From Bradyrhizobium centrolobii (GTDB lineage: Bacteria > Pseudomonadota > Alphaproteobacteria > Rhizobiales > Xanthobacteraceae): a DNA stretch of 64,000 nucleotides. Under the pieces are notes generated by a model. It searched no databases, was not told where the DNA came from, and saw only the letters and a list, made by a program, of their open reading frames with translations. Made by a program: the position numbers and the translations under genes. Shown piece by piece: positions 60,557 to 64,000 of the stretch. The DNA lies in NCBI RefSeq assembly GCF_001641635.1, contig NZ_LUUB01000078.1, positions 180,138 to 244,137 on the forward strand. The letters are read 5' to 3'. The first letter of the stretch is position 1, and each line of letters begins with the position of its first letter.

Positions 60557-61987
60557 ATGCCCCAGGATCACATCTCCAACGTTCTCGCCGAACGCTACGC
60601 TTCACCCGCCATGCGCGCCATCTGGAGCGGCGAAGGCAAGGTTCGCCTCGAACGCGACTACTGGATCGCCGTACTGAAGGGCCAGCGCGATCTCGGTATC
60701 CCGGTGCCCGATGGCGTGATCGAAAGCTACGAGCGCGTGAAGGACCAGATCAACCTGGAGTCCATCATGCGGCGCGAGCGCGTCACCCGCCACGACGTGA
60801 AGGCGCGCATCGAGGAGTTTTGCGATCTTGCCGGTCATGAGCACCTGCACAAGGGCATGACCAGCCGCGACCTCACCGAGAACGTGGAGCAACTACAGGT
60901 CTACCGCGGGCTGCAGCTCATCGAGACCAAGAGCATTGCCGCGCTCATCCGTTTTGCGAAGCACGCTCGGCAATTGCGCGACATCCCGTTCACTGCGCGC
61001 ACGCACAACGTGGCCGCGCAGGTCACGACGCTTGGCAAGCGCATCGCCATGTTTGGTGAAGAGATGCTGTTGGCGCATCAGAGCCTGGTCAACGTGCTGC
61101 AAACCTATCCCGCTCGCGGCTTGAAGGGCGCAGTGGGCACGCGTCTCGATCAGATCACCCTGTTCAATGGCGATGCCGGCAAGGCACGCGCGCTTGAACA
61201 ACGCATTCTCGTTCACCTCGGCCTGCCGAAGGCCCTTGATGCCGTTGGCCAGGTGTATCCGCGCAGCCTCGACTTCCGTGCGGTCAGCTTGCTCACCGAG
61301 CTCGCCAGCGGTCCCGGCAGCTTCGCCAAGACCATGCGTCTGATGGCGGGCCATGAACTCGCCAGCGAAGGCTTCGCCAAAGGCCAGGTTGGCTCCTCCG
61401 CCATGCCGCACAAGATGAACAGCCGCTCCTGCGAGCGCATCAACGGCCTGCATGTGGTGTTGAAGGGCTATCTCGCGATGGCCTCCGGACTCGCCGGTGA
61501 TCAGTGGAACGAAGGTGACGTCTCCTGCTCCGTTGTCCGCCGCGTGATGCTGCCGGACGCCTTTCTCGCGATGGATGGCCTGCTCGAAACCTTGCTCTCC
61601 GTGCTCGATCAGATGGAAGTGTTCGAAGCCGTCGTTGCGACCGAACTCAACCGTTACCTGCCCTTCCTGCTGACCACCACGGTCATGATGGAAGCGGTGA
61701 AGAAGGGTGCCGGCCGTGAAGGCGCACACGAGGCGATCAAGGAACATGCCGTCACTGCCATTCGCGACCTGCGCACCGGCAAGATCGTGCAGAACGATCT
61801 GCTGCAGCGTCTCGCCGCCGACCAGCGTCTTGGCTTGAGCGAAGCCGACCTGCAGCGCGTGCTCGATCACGGTCGCGCCAATTCCGGCGACGCCGGCGCT
61901 CAGGTCGATCACTTCGCCGAGCAAGTCGACGCTCTGGTCCAGGCCAAGCCTGAAGCGGCCAGCTACACGCCAGGCGCGATCCTGTGA
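60557..61987 (+). CDS. purB: Second adenylosuccinate lyase (divergent PurB)
   Basis: A 476-residue enzyme, MPQDHISNVLAERYASPAM and on. The signature is GSSAMPHKMNSRSCERI, where KMN replaces the usual KRN; I know this form from actinobacterial PurB. It has FTARTHNVAAQVTTLGKRI and KGMTSRDLTENVEQL. Codon use is unlike the neighbours (many CTT, GTT, GAA, CAA and CGT), with repeats on both sides, suggesting import. The other PurB is at 25367-26674 and only distantly similar. It could replace, back up or specialise one of the two PurB reactions. Confidence 0.9.
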   Translation: MPQDHISNVLAERYASPAMRAIWSGEGKVRLERDYWIAVLKGQRDLGIPVPDGVIESYERVKDQINLESIMRRERVTRHDVKARIEEFCDLAGHEHLHKGMTSRDLTENVEQLQVYRGLQLIETKSIAALIRFAKHARQLRDIPFTARTHNVAAQVTTLGKRIAMFGEEMLLAHQSLVNVLQTYPARGLKGAVGTRLDQITLFNGDAGKARALEQRILVHLGLPKALDAVGQVYPRSLDFRAVSLLTELASGPGSFAKTMRLMAGHELASEGFAKGQVGSSAMPHKMNSRSCERINGLHVVLKGYLAMASGLAGDQWNEGDVSCSVVRRVMLPDAFLAMDGLLETLLSVLDQMEVFEAVVATELNRYLPFLLTTTVMMEAVKKGAGREGAHEAIKEHAVTAIRDLRTGKIVQNDLLQRLAADQRLGLSEADLQRVLDHGRANSGDAGAQVDHFAEQVDALVQAKPEAASYTPGAIL

Positions 61988-62093
61988 TGTCGAGGCGAGC
62001 CCGAAGGGGCCCACGGCGTGAAGCATTCACTGGAGCGAACAGTGAGCAGCGAATGAGGATGATTCCATTCGCTACGCGCCATTCGACCTCCCC
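61988..62093. repeat. Decayed palindromic repeat after the second purB
   Basis: GAGCAGCGAATGAGGATG and CCATTCGCTACGCGCCATTCG resemble the arms of the 60392-60463 element. Base pairing is weak. It separates the second purB from the convergent cynS. Confidence 0.45.
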
Positions 62094-62582
62094 TCACTCC
62101 TCCTTGAAGCCGTAGTCCGGCACGTTGCCGCTGGCGCCGTAATATTTGTACGGCAGGAACTTGCCGCTCATGGTGATCTTGACGCGGTCGCCCTTCGGAT
62201 TGGCAACACGCTCGATCCCCATGTCGAAGTCGATCGCCGACATGATGCCGTCGCCGAACTCCTCCTCGATCAGCGCCTTCCAGGCCGGACCGTTGACCAT
62301 CACCATTTCATAGAAGCGGTAGATCAGCGGATCCGTCGGCGGCATCGGCGTGCCGGTGCCGCGCATCGGCACCTCGTTGAGCATGGCGGTCTCGGCCTTC
62401 GACAGGCCGAACAGCTCGCCGGCGTTGGCAGCCTGCGGCTTGGTCAGCTTCATCTGGCCGAGGATGGCACCGACGATCAGCACCTCGGAATAGCCACCGA
62501 TCTTCTCGCAGATGTATTTCCAGCTCCAGCCCTTCTCGCGCTTGATGTCGAGCAGCTTTTCGGTGAGGTCTTCGCGTTTCAT
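62094..62582 (-). CDS. cynS: Cyanate hydratase (cyanase)
   Basis: A 162-residue protein from ATG 62582. It matches CynS: KREKGWSWKYICEKIGGYS then SEVLIVGAILGQMKLTKPQ in the N-terminal helical part, and the catalytic C-terminal region with PTDPLIYRFYEMVMVNGPA then WKALIEEEFGDGIMSAIDF. The catalytic Arg/Glu/Ser appear to be present. It decomposes cyanate with bicarbonate to ammonia and carbon dioxide. No cynT or cynR gene is adjacent. The frame upstream of 62582 has no typical start. Confidence 0.95.
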   Translation of the reverse strand: MKREDLTEKLLDIKREKGWSWKYICEKIGGYSEVLIVGAILGQMKLTKPQAANAGELFGLSKAETAMLNEVPMRGTGTPMPPTDPLIYRFYEMVMVNGPAWKALIEEEFGDGIMSAIDFDMGIERVANPKGDRVKITMSGKFLPYKYYGASGNVPDYGFKEE

Positions 62583-62700
62583 GTCAGGGTCTCCCTTGGC
62601 TAACCATTGTGTCGCGTCAGTCCGTTCCCCTCCGGGAAGCAGGATAGAAGCAACGTCGTTTCGTGTCGCGTTGGATTGCACGAAACGTGCCAGCCAGCGG

Positions 62701-63960
62701 TCAGGGATTCGCCCTCAGCGCTTTCAGTTCGACGTCCGCGGCCCGGCTTTCAACGAAGGTCTTCGGACAATCGGCCGCTGCCAGCTCAAGCAACCGCAGC
62801 GCGTCTTCCTTGGAGCCGCGCTGCAAGGCGAGCTCAGCAGAATAGAAATTCGCCTCGCAGACCTGACCTTTCGTTTTCCGCGCGGAGTCGTCTTGCGCTG
62901 ATTTGCGCAAAGCCTCGAAAGTCATCTCTCCTAGGAAGAACCGAACGATGGGCGCGGGCCAACGCGACGTGTCGAGCAGTTTCGCGGCCTCATCGAGTTC
63001 GCCCGGCGTTCCGCTGCGCTTGCTGACGATCTCGCGCCACAACGCAGCGTAAGCATCCTTGGGGTCGAGCGAAGTTGATCGATCAATATCCGCAAGAGCT
63101 TTGGCAAGTGAACCGCTCTGAAAGTGGGCAATCGCCCGCGACCGATAGGCGCGCGCATCTTCCGGGTCCAATTGGATCGCCCGATCGGAGTCGACAATTG
63201 CGCGGGCGAAATCGCCTTTCGCGTTGTATGCGCTGGCCCGGTAGTCGAACGCGTCCTTATCTTTCGCGTTGATCCGAATCGCCTCATCGTAGTCATCAAT
63301 TGCGTGGTCTATATCCCCCTTTTCATTGTACGTGGCGCCGCGCGCCAGAAATATACGCCCGTCGATTGCGTCCAACTCGCTCGCTACGTCGTCTCCGGCG
63401 GCACGAGCGACAAGATCGCCGCCCTTGCGATTTGGCTTATTGTGATTCTTCTGAATCGCCTCAGCCTGAGATCCGAGTTGCACCGCCCGCGTGTAGTCGC
63501 CAATCGCCCTGTCGTAGTCTCCCTTTCTTGAATAGATGAGACCCCGAGCGTAGTAGGCAATCCGATTCCTTGGGTTCAACTGAATAGCGCGATCAAAGTC
63601 AGCATGGGCGCGGTCAAGATTGCCGAGATGATAATACGCGACCGCTCGGCAGTAGTAGGCGAGTTTGTTCGTCGGATCGATTTCGATCGCCGCGCTGTAG
63701 TCTGCGATGGCAAGCCCGTACTCGCCTTTGGCGTGGTTCGCACTGCCGCGGTTGAAGTACACTCGAGCAGTACTCTGCCGGCCGTACTTGCCCGGCTGGA
63801 GTAGCGAAGTGCAGGCCGCAATTCGCTCGTCGGGTGAGACTTGGGTCAGGGCACTGCACTTCCGTTCGTCAGCAGAGTTTGCGGCAGCAGGCGAAATAAG
63901 CGTGATCATCGCCAGCGTCGCTGCCGCGCTCGAAAGCGTGCGGCCTACCCTTCCGATCAT
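62701..63960 (-). CDS. Secreted tetratricopeptide repeat protein
   Basis: A 419-residue protein with signal peptide MIGRVGRTLSSAAATLAMI then SPAAANSA. At least six TPR units follow from about residue 65 (YFNRGSANHAKGEYGLAIA, YYARGLIYSRKGDYDRAIG, FLARGATYNEKGDIDHAID, FDYRASAYNAKGDFARAIV), with a gap of about 40 residues after the third. The C terminus (about 330-419) is not TPR-like and has two cysteines. It is a periplasmic protein-interaction module; partners are unknown. AT content and codons look slightly less GC-rich than neighbours. Confidence 0.9.
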   Translation of the reverse strand: MIGRVGRTLSSAAATLAMITLISPAAANSADERKCSALTQVSPDERIAACTSLLQPGKYGRQSTARVYFNRGSANHAKGEYGLAIADYSAAIEIDPTNKLAYYCRAVAYYHLGNLDRAHADFDRAIQLNPRNRIAYYARGLIYSRKGDYDRAIGDYTRAVQLGSQAEAIQKNHNKPNRKGGDLVARAAGDDVASELDAIDGRIFLARGATYNEKGDIDHAIDDYDEAIRINAKDKDAFDYRASAYNAKGDFARAIVDSDRAIQLDPEDARAYRSRAIAHFQSGSLAKALADIDRSTSLDPKDAYAALWREIVSKRSGTPGELDEAAKLLDTSRWPAPIVRFFLGEMTFEALRKSAQDDSARKTKGQVCEANFYSAELALQRGSKEDALRLLELAAADCPKTFVESRAADVELKALRANP

Positions 63961-64000
63961 GGAGCCCCCGGTGATTTCAAACGCCTCGTCATAGCAACCG

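Overview
The window is GC-rich chromosome from an alphaproteobacterium of the order Hyphomicrobiales, most likely Bradyrhizobium or a close relative such as Rhodopseudomonas. The basis is codon bias, a beta-ketoadipate pcaB-pcaD-pcaC block, PurC/PurS/PurQ/PurL of alphaproteobacterial type, the DUF1476 zeta-type F1-ATPase inhibitor, EcfG-like promoter motifs, and several families of intergenic palindromic repeats that I associate with this group. I see no rRNA, tRNA, CRISPR array, transposase or prophage.

Layout. 1-900: the end of a molybdenum-hydroxylase locus (2Fe-2S subunit, CoxG). 1029-3685: pcaB-pcaD-pcaC for protocatechuate breakdown. 4494-4661: a small Gln-rich protein. 4935-9990: a complete branched-chain amino acid ABC transporter (livHMGF plus binding protein). 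10094-13528: a single-domain response regulator divergent from a hybrid kinase. 13592-17184: P1 peptidase, EF-hand protein, rpe and small proteins. 17206-21530: a minus-strand cluster of a MotA/TolQ/ExbB channel, two membrane-anchored proteins, a metallophosphoesterase and a Ser/Thr kinase fused to a universal-stress domain. 21718-23749: a NarL-type two-component pair. 23879-28018: small proteins, TetR regulator, purB and an M20 amidohydrolase. 28159-31590: a sensor kinase divergent from an orphan Tat-exported binding protein. 31671-39713: acyl-CoA synthetase, cNMP-binding membrane protein, GST, cytochrome b561, murI, HpcH aldolase, cupin and a lone E2-type acyltransferase domain. 39988-42336: rpsD, a toxin-antitoxin remnant and threonine aldolase. 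42337-50119: two tandem serine hydrolases, macro domain, grxD, egtB-egtD, ltrA and bolA. 50307-63960: small DUF proteins, acyltransferase, the purL/purQ/purS/purC region with a broken corA inside it, the ATPase inhibitor, a second divergent purB, cynS and a TPR protein.

The most system-like candidate is the kinase/phosphoesterase/proton-channel cluster at 17206-21530. Other strong observations are a consensus EcfG general-stress promoter directly in front of egtB-egtD, the separation of the usual grxD/bolA partners by the ergothioneine genes and ltrA, a ParE-type toxin broken by two single-base homopolymer insertions, a corA gene with an internal deletion between purS and purQ, and a second purB with foreign character flanked by palindromic repeats. 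All product names come from reading translations and motifs; no database search was run.
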